Counted from the stretch's first letter, positions 29,400-40,040 are shown. The stretch is 64,000 nt of DNA from Stentor roeselii (GCA_006503475.1 RSEH01000133.1:62001-126000); one strand, 5' to 3'. The notes: generated by a model from the sequence alone, not told the origin. Made by a program: numbers and translations.

Positions 29400-30530
29400 T
29401 TAACTCCCAGCTCTTTGCACAGAATGTTCTATACATGGTACACATATATCGTAAGTGCAAGGCAAACACTGGAAACTTCCTGCGCCTGTGTATGACCTAC
29501 TACAAATATTGCAGCTATATTTCGCTATTCCATAGTTGTTTTTATATATTCTGCAGGTATCTGGCGTCCATGTCAGGGCATGACCTTTTTCACATTTGAC
29601 TCTTCCTGCAGCAGGAGCATAAGTATCTATTAAATTTTGACAAGTGCTGCATATATCAAAAAAGCATCTTCTGCAATGGAAATTATTTCCAGATTGAAGA
29701 GTACTGCAACTCCTGCAATAGTACTTGTCAGCTCCAAACTTTTTCAAATAAAACTCTTTAATTTTCTCGGAAAAGTACAGAGAATGTTTGTCCCAGCACT
29801 TCAAATGTGCACTTAAAGACCTTTTTGAATCAACTACCCAGTCCCTGCAGTCTTTACATAGGTCAAATTTGCATTCTCTGCAATGCCAGCTGGACCTTCT
29901 AAGCTGGGCTCTGCAAAAGAAGCAATAAATATTTGCATGTCCAACAGTTTGCTTATAAAACCTTCCAACATCCCCATGCCAAATAAGTGGATGATTTTTA
30001 TCACAAACCAATCCTTCAACAGGATCTCTAGAAAAGTCACTTTCATCAACTTCAGCATCAGCATCATTATTATCAGCCGAAGGTGACATTCCAGGGTTCT
30101 CAGCTTTCTTAAGCCAATAGTCAACAACATCACTACTCTTCGAATAAACATCGCTTCGTCCATCAAGTGAGACGACATCGCCATTCGAGTTAAAAACTAT
30201 CAGAGCAGGGATGCCAGTTACGCCATATCGATCTCCAAGTTCTTCTCTCAAAGACGTCTCTGAATAAGGAACCGCTGCCCAGGGCATCTCTTCGAAGTAG
30301 TTGTTCATCGTTTCTGAGTCTCTGTCGAAACTCACAAAGATTATCTCGATCACCTTGTATTGAGAATTCGCGGCTTTGTATAAAGAAATCAACTTTGGAG
30401 TAAAGGTTCGGCATGGAGGACACCAGTGGGCAGTGAAGTACAGGCCGATTATTTTATTACGAGAGAGGTCTGAGGTCTTCAGCTCTCCTGTGTTTGTTAT
30501 CAAGCTTTGGATGTTTAGGACTTCTTGCAT
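29400..30530 (-). CDS. Nucleoredoxin/tryparedoxin-like protein with three DC1-like zinc modules
   Basis: 376 residues. Residues 1-150 are a thioredoxin fold with the nucleoredoxin/tryparedoxin active site W36-C-P-P-C40 and a cis-Pro region VTGIPALIVFN. The rest holds three similar Cys/His modules (about 178-235, 250-305 and 318-370), each built as H-x-L-x-W..., CxxC, WHCxxCxFDLCxxC, resembling plant DC1/C1-like and ZZ fingers. Plant nucleoredoxins usually carry one such C-terminal module; three is unusual. Likely a cytosolic disulfide reductase whose zinc part gives substrate or lipid binding (inference). Start ATG sits in an A-rich leader. Convergent with IFT81. Confidence 0.85.
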   Translation of the reverse strand: MQEVLNIQSLITNTGELKTSDLSRNKIIGLYFTAHWCPPCRTFTPKLISLYKAANSQYKVIEIIFVSFDRDSETMNNYFEEMPWAAVPYSETSLREELGDRYGVTGIPALIVFNSNGDVVSLDGRSDVYSKSSDVVDYWLKKAENPGMSPSADNNDADAEVDESDFSRDPVEGLVCDKNHPLIWHGDVGRFYKQTVGHANIYCFFCRAQLRRSSWHCRECKFDLCKDCRDWVVDSKRSLSAHLKCWDKHSLYFSEKIKEFYLKKFGADKYYCRSCSTLQSGNNFHCRRCFFDICSTCQNLIDTYAPAAGRVKCEKGHALTWTPDTCRIYKNNYGIAKYSCNICSRSYTGAGSFQCLPCTYDICVPCIEHSVQRAGS

Positions 30531-30599
30531 TTTTTATTTGGAATTATTGTTGAAGGAGGTTTTTTATCATTGGGGTGATTTTAGAGTGTTTTTGTTTTT

Positions 30600-30745
30600 G
30601 AATGAAGAAATACTCATGAATGAAGAAATGAATGATTAAATACTCATGAATGAAGAAATGAATGAAGAAATAAATGAAGAAATGAATGAAGAAATACTTA
30701 TGAATGAATAAATACTCATGAATGAATAAATACTAATGAATGAAG
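30600..30745. repeat. Simple repeat of GAATGAA/GAAATA units
   Basis: Irregular array built from AATGAAGAAAT and AATACTCATG pieces, about 145 bp, in the spacer between the nucleoredoxin start and the PIWI stop. Unit boundaries vary, so I give no copy number. Confidence 0.75.
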
Positions 30746-30808
30746 AAAATAATCGATTTTTAAAGGAAATCAATTTACTAAAGAATTAATTCTAAAATGA
30801 TACTCTAA

Positions 30809-33136
30809 CTACAAGAAATAAAGAGATCTTGATCCATTCCAATAAGTATGAGGCTGTGGAGGTCCATTCCTATCACTTCTTTCTCCGTAGTTATAAGCGA
30901 GTTTATGCGCATACTGGCAAGGTGCAGGTACTCGAATAGATCCACTCCAATTATAATAAGAGTAACACATGCGATAAGCCAAGTTCTGAACCTCATCACA
31001 AGGAAGTCCACTATCATCATAAATAACAAAAAAATGAGTAGGAGTCATACTTCCCTGATTAGCCTTAGCAGGCAGTAAATAAAACTCATAAGCATTACTT
31101 TGCACTACCTTCGTATCCACAAGGGTGCCAAGAGGAGGATTCGCAACATTTCCCGCACTATCCTGGTAAAACCTCGCATTAGTCCTTTTATTCACCAACA
31201 TATAAATCAACTTCGGTTCCTTAAACACAGGATTCAAATTTCTCATCGCTGAAAATGCCTGTTTAACAGTAGCAGTTTCTTCAACAAGGACTGAAACTCT
31301 TTGAGAGTCTGAAACTCCATCTCTAAAAACAACAATAACTGAAGGATAAACCTTATTATCAGCCTTAAACTGTTCCAAGGCCTGTTCAGTGCATTCTTTG
31401 ATTCTTGTCAATTCATCTCCAGGTCTATTAATGATTTTAGGAAAAGAGCCGTATTTTCCGAAGGTCGAGTCCATTGTAGCGCAATAACCGAGAACTGAAA
31501 AATCGCCTTGTTTTTTAAACATGTCTATTCCGACGACCATGCAAATTTCGCTTTTAAATGGAAGTTGGTCAAGTGCCCAAGGAATGCCTCCGACCTTTGC
31601 GTTTATTTGGATTATGACTTTGTTGATCACTGATCGAAGACCTTTTTCTTTCTTGAGAGTCGCGCTTAGGATTACTTGGTTTGGAACTGGGAAGGTTGTG
31701 AATGTTAATCGCTTTAAGTCGTCGTATAGACGGGACTTGCCTCGACTACCTGGAAGTACGCAGATTATAAATTTTACGGTCGGGTTTAATGTGCTACGTA
31801 ATACTCGGTCCCAGTCCGACCATCTCTCGCTTGATACTCCGAACATTGCAGGCTTCTCGCAGGCGAATTGGAAGGTTTTTACTACTTGGACTAGGTTCGT
31901 TAGTAGACTTCTTTCTACTAGTTGCTTGTCGCTTTCGGTGTAAAATATTCCCCATTTGTCGATTTTCGGCTGGTTGAACATCTTTTGTTGGATGTCGCGG
32001 TCGAAGTTTCCTGTTGCTTCGTTAATTTTGAAAGAATTTTGATCTCCCATTGAAATTTTACCTGCTGGCAAAACTCGGCCTGTCAGAGAAATCGCTTGAG
32101 TTGATATGTCGATCTGCCATTTTTCAGTTTCTTCTCGGCTTTTCGGGAAAGTTAAGATTGTTTTGATGAGTTCAGAAGATTCTACTAGTCTTTGTTTTGG
32201 GTCCTTTTTGGTTGCTTGAGCCAAGTCTCTCATAATATTAAAATCAGAGCGTAGCTCATCAGTAAGCCCAGTCAAAACACACAACTCAGGAATCAGATAA
32301 CAAACAAAATTTTTTACACTCGCCTTAAGCAGCGGCTGTTCATTATGACTAACAACAGTTCCCCAGCGAGTGCAATAATAATCTTTAAACTCCACATTAG
32401 TCCCTTCTTTCTCAAACAAGCTAAGTGGTGACTTATCCCAATCAACATCTTCAATCTTATAACTTTTTTTATTATAAAGTGTTAAAACCGTTCCATTAAC
32501 AAGTAATCTTGCAACATTCTGTTTAAACTCATGAGGATTTTTTTTCTTAATCTCTAAAATCTGCTCATAAACAGTGATAGTCCTCAAACATCGATGCGAA
32601 ATGTCAATATTAAGTAAACATCCTTCTTCATAATACCCAACAGAAGTCGCATATCCAGGCCAAATCTTTATTGAATGTTGAGGAAGCTCGAAGGAGGCTT
32701 CTGGATTGTAAAACTTTCTTCCAATCATCACAAGTTTCAACATTCCTTGAACACTGTTGAAGAATTTGTTGTAAAAATGTTTTGTTTCTTGAGCTGATGT
32801 TATTTCTCCACTTGGGGTTATTGTCAGGGTGTAAGAAACTCCATCTTTTTCTGCTGAGACTGAAAATTCTTGAGAGGTTTGGGTACTGAAGAGTACTGTA
32901 TTGGCAAATACGTACTTTCCGATGTGCTCAATTATTTGGGGACGGGCTCGGATTGCTACTTTTTCACGCTCTTTTAAGAGACTGAAGGAAATTTCTGGCG
33001 AAAAGGATATTGAGTAACGCTGAAGAGACATGTTTTGCTTTTTCCATATAAATCTGTAATAGTTGGCTAGGATGTTTATTGGAGTTCCTGTTTTGCAGTA
33101 ACCGGGTCTTGAAGCCATTTGATACCTTCCTTCCAT
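30809..33136 (-). CDS. PIWI-clade Argonaute
   Basis: 775 residues with the full Argonaute order: N domain with RPGYCKTGTPINILANYYRF near 10, PAZ region (about 190-320), MID, and a C-terminal PIWI RNase-H fold. Catalytic residues are present: D537 in VVGIDMF, D606 in FRDGVSD, and H744 in PCQYAHKLAY; the glutamate finger lies between and was not pinned down. This set predicts slicer activity. In ciliates PIWI proteins carry small RNAs between nuclei to direct DNA elimination and silence transposons; whether this one acts in development or vegetatively cannot be told. ATG is the first in frame, preceded by TAATATTA. Confidence 0.95.
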   Translation of the reverse strand: MEGRYQMASRPGYCKTGTPINILANYYRFIWKKQNMSLQRYSISFSPEISFSLLKEREKVAIRARPQIIEHIGKYVFANTVLFSTQTSQEFSVSAEKDGVSYTLTITPSGEITSAQETKHFYNKFFNSVQGMLKLVMIGRKFYNPEASFELPQHSIKIWPGYATSVGYYEEGCLLNIDISHRCLRTITVYEQILEIKKKNPHEFKQNVARLLVNGTVLTLYNKKSYKIEDVDWDKSPLSLFEKEGTNVEFKDYYCTRWGTVVSHNEQPLLKASVKNFVCYLIPELCVLTGLTDELRSDFNIMRDLAQATKKDPKQRLVESSELIKTILTFPKSREETEKWQIDISTQAISLTGRVLPAGKISMGDQNSFKINEATGNFDRDIQQKMFNQPKIDKWGIFYTESDKQLVERSLLTNLVQVVKTFQFACEKPAMFGVSSERWSDWDRVLRSTLNPTVKFIICVLPGSRGKSRLYDDLKRLTFTTFPVPNQVILSATLKKEKGLRSVINKVIIQINAKVGGIPWALDQLPFKSEICMVVGIDMFKKQGDFSVLGYCATMDSTFGKYGSFPKIINRPGDELTRIKECTEQALEQFKADNKVYPSVIVVFRDGVSDSQRVSVLVEETATVKQAFSAMRNLNPVFKEPKLIYMLVNKRTNARFYQDSAGNVANPPLGTLVDTKVVQSNAYEFYLLPAKANQGSMTPTHFFVIYDDSGLPCDEVQNLAYRMCYSYYNWSGSIRVPAPCQYAHKLAYNYGERSDRNGPPQPHTYWNGSRSLYFL

Positions 33137-35159
33137 TAATATTATCTGATAGGTTGCGATAATTAAATTGATTCGTTGTTCGCGCTACTTGCCGGGTTCG
33201 GATATTTTTCAAAATCCGAACTTTTTATATGAAGTGTTATTTAAAACTCTTAGAGATCCATGTCCTCCTGAGCCTCTTCACAACCTACATTCAAAGTTGT
33301 AACCTAAATTCAAGATCGTCAACAGGAGAATAAAATAATGATTATCATTTTTTTTGAAAATTATATGTGTTTAAATTGTGTACTCGTTTCAGAGTCTTCA
33401 TGAATCTATAGATTTCAACATTTAGAAAATTTTTTAAATCCAGCTTTAATATTCACTATCAGAAAAGGATTTTAATAACTTTTTCAAAGACCTGAAATCC
33501 TTACTCATTTTTAAGATTGCTGTAGATGTTCTAAGATTATAAAAGCATCGAGACCTTAAAAAGTACCAAGAATTATATTGAGAAAATGAATGCACTGATA
33601 TTTTTCAACTCATCTGAACTATAATAATACCGATCACTCAATAAGCAATGGCTTTTTCAAGGTAAGAAACAATTTCATTATGGGTGATCCCAGAAAAATC
33701 AAAACATCTAAAGTAAAAATTTCACCTAAAAAATAATCAATTTTTCCAAAGGATGAACATGAGACTGAAAACATTTCCAAAGAAAGGGAAAGATAACTGC
33801 ATGTAGAGAAAACAATTGAGAAAGACCTGTGACGAGGCAAAAAGTATTAAGAATATAAAAATTGATTAGAACTGCTGTATCATGAGTTATTTTTAACTCT
33901 TTGTGTTAGAACTGAAGCACTTCAAGAGAATGATTCGTTTAGTTTAACTCTTTGCTTGTTCAAGCAGCTGAGGAATGTGTAAGAAAAGTATTCACCATAG
34001 ATATCGAGTGATTGGGAAATACCAGAGTGATCGATGAAAGCTAAAAAAAAATACTTCAATTTGAGGTTCTATTTGGATTCTGGTGAGAATGAAGAGGTTC
34101 AAATAGGATGGATCCAGAGACTGACGAAAGTATATATCTGAGGTACTCAGCCATTTACTACAACAAATTTTTATGCTTCTCAGATGATTTAGAAAATGAT
34201 TTATATTTCACCTGATTAAAGAAAGGTTTTTTATGATTTTCTCTCAGAAACCTACAACATCATGATTCCCACCAGTCCTTTAAAAAAATTCTTTAAGATG
34301 ATTTTTCTTATCATTAGTCACTCATTTATCGCGTTTTAACTGGCGGAGTGTTCTAGTTTCAGAGGACTAGAGAACTCTTGTATTTATCCGAAAAGGTGAA
34401 ACTCAGAATATACAAAGAATGAATTTCGCTACTCTTCATTTCGCTTAAAAATCTCATCATGAATAACAAGTGCCTCATCTGGCATAAGCTCTGAGGTTAC
34501 GAAGACTGAGAAAAATTAAAGACCTGCATAGTCTTTGTGAGTCGACATTAACTGATACCTTTTTTAAAAGTCTCGTTCAAAGCGACTGGTTACTATTCGC
34601 CAATAAGCATTGATTTGAGACCTCAATCATCATATAAATAACCATAAAGTGTTTAATAATTAAATTCTCTTGATACACTAGAAAAGAAGCTGCTTCTTTA
34701 TATGAATCCCTATACAAAAAATATCATATAAAATAATAAAAAATTATAAAACTTCGAAGGTTAAAGCATGAATGAACCTAGTTTACATAAAAGCCTAAGA
34801 TAAGCTAAGGCTCTACTTGAATAATTTCAATTTCAAGTTTATTAATCAAATACTTTTATCTTGATAAACCCATTCAAAAAGTGTTCCAATATGCATTTGA
34901 TAAAAGAATTCTCTAAATTTTCCAGATCATTACAGATATTTAATGAAATGCAAGAATTAAAACATCTTCTAACTAAAGTACAATACTATCATTTTTCAAA
35001 CTACCTAAAATACCCTCATCATCTCTAATCCAATACCCTTCTACTACTTTCATCTACTCAAAACATCCTATTCTAATAACCCTTCTCAACCCACCAATCC
35101 AAAACCCCCTTCCATCTACTCTCCTCTAAACCCATATCTCTACTTCAAACCTATCTAAA
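33137..35159. other. Gene-poor spacer, possible decayed coding sequence
   Basis: About 2 kb with no intact gene. The stretch 34330-34640 has higher GC. On the minus strand it gives coding-like pieces broken by stops (for example FVTSELMPDEALVIHDEIF). I could not match it to a family. The last 120 bp before 35160 are C-rich and G-poor on the + strand, as expected 3' of a minus-strand gene here. No tRNA found. Confidence 0.5.
34346..34377. other. Imperfect hairpin
   Basis: Arms 34346-34357 and 34366-34377 pair over 12 positions with one mismatch and one G-U, around the 8-base loop TTCAGAGG. It lies in the gene-poor stretch and could belong to a non-coding RNA or a mobile-element remnant; chance is not excluded. 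Confidence 0.35.
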
Positions 35160-37454
35160 TTATATAAGAAGAGTCATCAAAACAGCAGAAACAGCCACAA
35201 AGAACTGAGCTCCACTAGTTGTAAAGACAACATCTTGTTCAATAGACTTAGTTCCAATCTCAAAGGTATCAATTCCGTCATCAGCGAAGATCTGCTTAGC
35301 ACTGGTGAATTCAGCAGGGAACCCAGAAAGTTCCTCACAAATAAACGAGCTGCATTCAGCGTCAGCTGCACATCCAGTCTTGCTATAATCAATCATTTCA
35401 AAAACGTCATCTAATCCAAACATGGCTTCAGTAATATCTCTTCTCTTTTTAATGTCTTTCTGAATAATGCTTCTCATTTGTGAAACAGCTTCTTCAACAA
35501 CGACAGCTAATCTACTTTGCATGTCGGCGTAATCTGTGCAGCTTTCAAGTAGTCTGTCACAGGTACTGGTTGAAATGTAAACTGAAAGACCTGACTCTTC
35601 TTGACGCACGTAGTCCTCCCAGTAAGGGTCGCAACCCATGCATAATTTTCCGGCCAGGTGTGAAACTTGGCTCTTTATGCATTGTTCTCCTGATTTTTCG
35701 TATTGGTATAAGAAATTTTCCATGTTTTGGGAAATTTGACTTAAGGCGAGTTGTGCTTCTTTTGAAAGTTTATTCAGGATTGATTTTGATGATAGTTTAT
35801 AGTTCTTCTTGTGTGATTTTCTCAATAGTCTTGTGCCCAACTTTCCTGATCCTTTAGAACCGTTTTTGCCGGAGTTCTTTCCAGAGTTCTTACTTGAGTT
35901 GGATCCTGAGTTCTTTCCTGAGTTGGATCCTGAGTTCTTTCCTGAGTTGGATCCTGAGTTCTTTCCTGAGTTTTTTCCTGAGTTCTTTCCTGAGTTTTTA
36001 CCTCCGTTTGATCCGGAGTTTTTACCTTCATTCTTTCCTGAGTTTTTACCTCCGTTTGATCCAGAGTTCTTTCCAGAGTTCTTACCTTCATTCTTTCCTG
36101 AGTTTTTGCCTTCATTCTTTCCTGAGTTTTTACCTCCGTTTGATCCTGAGTTCTTTCCAGAGTTTTTACCTTCATTCTTTCCTGAGTTTTTACCGGAGTT
36201 CTTACTTGAGTTTTTGCCAGAACCTGTAGCTTCAGCTCCTTGCTTTCCTGAACTTTTACCAGAGTTTTTACCAGAATTTTTTCCTGAGTTTTTACCTCCG
36301 TTAGATCCTGTGTTCTTTCCAGAGTTTTTACCTTCATTCTTTCCTGAGTTTTTACCTCCGTTAGATCCTGAGTTCTTTCCTGAGTTTTTACCTTCATTCT
36401 TTCCTGAGTTTTTACCTCCGTTAGATCCTGAGTTCTTTCCTGAGTTTTTACCTTCATTCTTTCCTGAGTTTTTACCTCCGTTAGATCCTGAGTTCTTTCC
36501 TGAGTTTTTACCTTCATTCTTTCCTGAGTTTTTACCTCCGTTTGATCCAGAGTTCTTTCCAGAGTTTTTACCTTCATTCTTTCCTGAGTTCTTACCTCCG
36601 TTAGATCCAGAGTTCTTTCCAGAGTTTTTGCCTTCATTCTTTCCTGAGTTTTTGCCGGAGTTCTTACTTGAGTTTTTGCCAGAACCTGTAGCTTCAGCTC
36701 CTTGCTTTCCTGAACCTTTGCCGGAGTTTTTGCCAGAGTTCTTACCTCCATTGGATCCTGAGTTCTTTCCAGAGTTTTTACTTGAGTTTGATCCTGAGTT
36801 TTTACCTCCATTTGACCCTGAGTTCTTTCCTGAGTTTTTCCCTCCGTTTGATCCAGAGTTCTTTCCAGAGTTTTTACCTTCATTCTTTCCTGAGTTTTTA
36901 CCTCCGTTAGATCCAGAGTTCTTTCCTGAGTTCTTACCTTCATTCTTTCCTGAGTTCTTACTTGAATTTGATCCAGAGTTCTTTCCAGAATTTTTGCTGC
37001 TGTTATTTCCTGAGTTCTTTCCAGTATTTTTTGCAGTATTTTTACTAGAGTTCTTAGATGATCCTCCTGATCCACTTCCTCCAGTAGTTGCAAAGTCACC
37101 CTTATCATCATCTTCATTCTCTTCATCATCATTTTTCTCCGAGTTATCAAACTTTCTGAAAAACTCTCTAAGTTTATAAGAGTAAACAAGGTGAGCTTGT
37201 TCAAGTTCACTTTCCAGGAAGTTGACATAGTCTCTGATATCATTGAGTGATTCAGTGTTACAGCATGAGTCAACTCCAGAAAAAATTCCTTCACACCAGC
37301 CGTTTGAGGCTTCTTGGATCGGGTAGACCAGGTACTGAGGCAGATCTCCCGCAGGGACTTGAAGTGCCGACTCTGAGAAGAGAGGATTCTGACAGGAAGA
37401 TTCTGAGTAGACTTCAGATATCAGACCGAGGGCCAGCAAGCTAACAGAAATCAT
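35160..37454 (-). CDS. Secreted, probably membrane-anchored Gly-Lys-Asn-Ser repeat protein
   Basis: 764 residues. A signal peptide (about 1-18, SVSLLALGLISEVYS) leads a Cys-containing N-domain (20-105), an acidic linker, about 400 residues of GKNSG/GSNGG/GKNEG repeats (about 130-545), a second Cys-rich domain (575-740) and a C-terminal hydrophobic stretch (FFVAVSAVLMTLLI) without a following basic tail, as in a GPI-anchor signal or a tail membrane helix. The repeat block is hydrophilic and very basic. Most likely a cell-surface or secretory-granule coat protein (inference). A decayed copy lies at 39480-40040 on the other strand. No named family recognised. Confidence 0.85.
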   Translation of the reverse strand: MISVSLLALGLISEVYSESSCQNPLFSESALQVPAGDLPQYLVYPIQEASNGWCEGIFSGVDSCCNTESLNDIRDYVNFLESELEQAHLVYSYKLREFFRKFDNSEKNDDEENEDDDKGDFATTGGSGSGGSSKNSSKNTAKNTGKNSGNNSSKNSGKNSGSNSSKNSGKNEGKNSGKNSGSNGGKNSGKNEGKNSGKNSGSNGGKNSGKNSGSNGGKNSGSNSSKNSGKNSGSNGGKNSGKNSGKGSGKQGAEATGSGKNSSKNSGKNSGKNEGKNSGKNSGSNGGKNSGKNEGKNSGKNSGSNGGKNSGKNEGKNSGKNSGSNGGKNSGKNEGKNSGKNSGSNGGKNSGKNEGKNSGKNSGSNGGKNSGKNEGKNSGKNTGSNGGKNSGKNSGKNSGKSSGKQGAEATGSGKNSSKNSGKNSGKNEGKNSGKNSGSNGGKNSGKNEGKNSGKNEGKNSGKNSGSNGGKNSGKNEGKNSGSNGGKNSGKNSGKNSGKNSGSNSGKNSGSNSGKNSGSNSSKNSGKNSGKNGSKGSGKLGTRLLRKSHKKNYKLSSKSILNKLSKEAQLALSQISQNMENFLYQYEKSGEQCIKSQVSHLAGKLCMGCDPYWEDYVRQEESGLSVYISTSTCDRLLESCTDYADMQSRLAVVVEEAVSQMRSIIQKDIKKRRDITEAMFGLDDVFEMIDYSKTGCAADAECSSFICEELSGFPAEFTSAKQIFADDGIDTFEIGTKSIEQDVVFTTSGAQFFVAVSAVLMTLLI
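35870..37045. repeat. Coding minisatellite, 60-bp units with a larger duplication
   Basis: Within the Gly-Lys-Asn-Ser protein. Lines of exactly 60 bp repeat without change around 36361-36540. A longer block containing AGAACCTGTAGCTTCAGCTC occurs at about 36219 and again about 459 bp later, so the array has a higher-order duplication. Repeats keep the reading frame (multiples of 15 and 60 bp). Confidence 0.95.
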
Positions 37455-39479
37455 TTATATCCATTGTTTTTTGACTAAATATGAGAGAATTTGAAAAGCT
37501 TTGGAAATTTGAGTGGAAAGATTGGGATTAGAAGAGGATTAGGTCTTTGGGTGTTATTTTTTTGGACTTTAGGATGCTTTAAGGTCAAATTTTGGATTGT
37601 GTGGGTTTTAGTCTTCTAGAAGAAAAGAGAGGATTCGCATGATTTGATTGTAGAAGGTTTCGCTTGGTTTAGAGAGAAAGATTCATGGAAGACTTGAAAT
37701 TTTCACTTCTTTAGACTTTAAGATTATTTGACGGAGAGTTTAATGGATGCTCTTTACATGGAGAAGCGAAATATCTTTCAAGTTATTTCAAGGGACTAGC
37801 CATTCAATTGCTTTGTATAAAGGGATTGAAACTTGTTTGTCGATAGTCTGCAACTTAGATTTCTTTGGAATGACTTTAAAACTGTTATTAGGAGGTTTCT
37901 GAGCTGAGTTCTGCTATTCGACTCGAATTGGATTTAAAACTGATTCATTAAGGCTAAATTGATATTCATTCAAGTTTGGCTTCTTGAAGATGCTTTTGTT
38001 GAAATATTTCTAGAATGTCTGGCGTCTTGAACTTTTTGTGAAATTTTCAGTCTCAGCTAGCAACGAAAATTTTAATTAGGATTTGGTTTGACTAGTTAAG
38101 TTGAGTTAAGTGAGTAATTATTTGTATTTAATTCTCTTGAAAAGGGAATAAAGAAGATAACTTTGAAGAAGCAGGTTTTTGTAACTATATAATTACCTAT
38201 CTTACATATTTTCCGTATATATTTAACTCAACAATGTAATTATATCTGTAAATGTCATTTAGTCATTTGAATGGAGATTTGGATTTATATAGAAAACTGT
38301 CATCAGGCTACCTGAATAGGTTTATCAGAAGTTTAGATATTTATATTCATGTTTAACCCCTAATCAATCTTTTATTGATTTTCTAAATAGTTTTAAAGTC
38401 TGATTTACTATTCAATATCTTGAATGTTATTAATGAATCTTGACAGAAAGAACTAAAATTTGATACTTATTGAATGGTGCTTTTATGGGCTTTAGCAGAA
38501 GAAACACTTGATTAATGTAACTCAGAACAATTAATCTGATGACTAGACTTTAATATCATTAAGTCTCTTTTTTATAAATTCTAATCGATGATATCTTGAA
38601 GACTTTAGACTAGAAACATAATATCTATCTGTCAAAATATAGCTGTAAGTATCTAGGAAATCATTCAAAAAAATGATTCTGATGGAAATATTTTGTCTTT
38701 GTGTCAAACTGATCAAATTTAGAGAGGCTTTACTCTGATTCTCAAATCTATCTCGAAAAGATGCACTTCCTTAGACTTATAATAAAATAATGCACTTTCT
38801 TAGAATTATTATAACTTTTTATGAAATTTAAGCGAAATATTAAATACTTATACCAGCTTTCACTAAAAATATATTTTTCACAATGAATCAAGGAGAATGA
38901 TAAAAAATCTTTTATTTTACTTCCTTGTTTGATATGGTATCCAATAACATGAAATTCATAAATTTTATTGAGAATTGAAAATACTTATAAGAGTTTATAT
39001 TGATTGAATATTAGTGTTTTTTGTGTTTCAGATGTAATATGATCCGTTCATATTGTATAAAGCTCGCTAATTAATAATTTCAAAAGTATAATCAATAAAA
39101 TATTTAGATGAAATTCATTGAAAATAGCCTGGCCAACATTTTAAACGATTAAGAAGTTTTAGTTATAAAAATTCAGTGATATTCATCAAGTTTTATTGCA
39201 ATCAAATTCCCTTTCATAATTTTTAGTTAACTATACAATTCGAAGTGAATTTAGAAAAATTAAGGCTTGACTGTTTACAGTCCGGGCGATTCTTTTCACT
39301 ATTTAGCCGAAATTAAGGCAAACCCATTATTTTTTAAACAGTATTATAATGGAATTATGACAAGAGTTGCATTGCAGGAAAGCTCGACATGAGAAACTAA
39401 AATCTAATTCTGTAAAAATGTAGGAAAATTATTCGAAAGTATCAAAAAAGCTGGAATCTTGAGTAATACTAAATTAAAT
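37455..39479. other. AT-rich spacer, weak MORN-like relic
   Basis: About 2 kb with no intact gene. The part next to the secreted protein's start (37455-37620) is G-rich on +, fitting a minus-strand leader. At 37727-37774 the + frame reads FDGEFNGCSLHGEAKY, which fits one MORN repeat, but the frame is closed upstream by TAG and ends at TAG near 37842. Elsewhere only AT-rich sequence with broken frames. Confidence 0.5.
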
Positions 39480-40040
39480 ATCGAAGTAATTAATTATAAA
39501 TCCTAAGGAAATATCGAAAAAGTTCACTCTTAGTCAAATTTCAAAAAGGAAAAATTCCTTTACCAATACGAAACATCAGGTGAACATTGCATAAAGGGTC
39601 AATTTTCACATATGGCTGTGAATTTTGCATGGAATCTGCTATTACTGAATCACTACATGTGTCAAGATGATTCAGGTCTTTCAATTTAAAATCATCCTGT
39701 CTGTGAAAGACTACTTGAAAGCTGCATAGATTACAGTGATATGCAACGTAGATTTCCTATCATTTTAAACAAACTGCATGGTAGTCAAGAAGCTTTATAA
39801 AGAAATACTCATCTAATAAATTTGGATTGGAAAATGTTTAAATGATTGACAAGAGCAAGCCGGATGTGAAGATGATTCTCAGTATTTTTGTTTATTTTTT
39901 AAAAAACTCTCGGGGATACTGCTTAATCCACAATGCTAAGAAAGTCTTCATTTATGGATTAATTGATACCTTCAAGATTGAACAAGATGTTGTCCTTAAA
40001 CTAATCGAGCTGGGTTTGTGTATTTTCCTGCTGTTTTGAT
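39480..40040 (+). pseudogene. Decayed copy of the Gly-Lys-Asn-Ser protein C-domain
   Basis: The + strand aligns with the second Cys domain of the gene at 35160-37454. Pieces in order: YQYETSGEHCIKGQFSHM (parent YQYEKSGEQCIKSQVSHL), QDDSGLSI, CERLLESCIDYSDMQRRF (parent CDRLLESCTDYADMQSRL), FGLENV then MIDKSKPD (parent FGLDDVFEMIDYSKTG), GLIDTFKI then EQDVV. Stops interrupt it (TAA after SGLSI, another after HGSQEAL, and one after FGLENV), and at least one frameshift separates SQIS from KFLYQYE. No Gly-Lys-Asn-Ser repeat is visible upstream. It is inverted relative to its intact parent and 2 kb from that gene's start. A clear case of a dead tandem copy. Confidence 0.85.

Noticed and set aside
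33634-33840. 68-codon minus-strand ORF
   Set aside because: Begins at a plausible ATG but is low in complexity, hydrophobic and Ser/Phe/Leu-rich as expected from AT-rich DNA; no motif, no leader skew.
34560-34600. Possible tRNA T-arm (CGTTCAAAG)
   Set aside because: Stem does not pair properly and no acceptor, D or anticodon arm can be placed around it.
35809-37179. 456-codon + strand open frame rich in Phe-Pro-Glu-Phe repeats
   Set aside because: It is the antisense of the Gly-Lys-Asn-Ser minisatellite, open because the repeat lacks stops in several frames. The minus-strand frame has a signal peptide, Cys domains and a C-terminal anchor. The 490-codon minus frame at 35822-37294 is rejected for the same reason.
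39842-40039. 65-codon + strand ORF as a real small gene
   Set aside because: It is the last open piece of a decayed copy of the gene at 35160-37454; the match continues upstream through stops.
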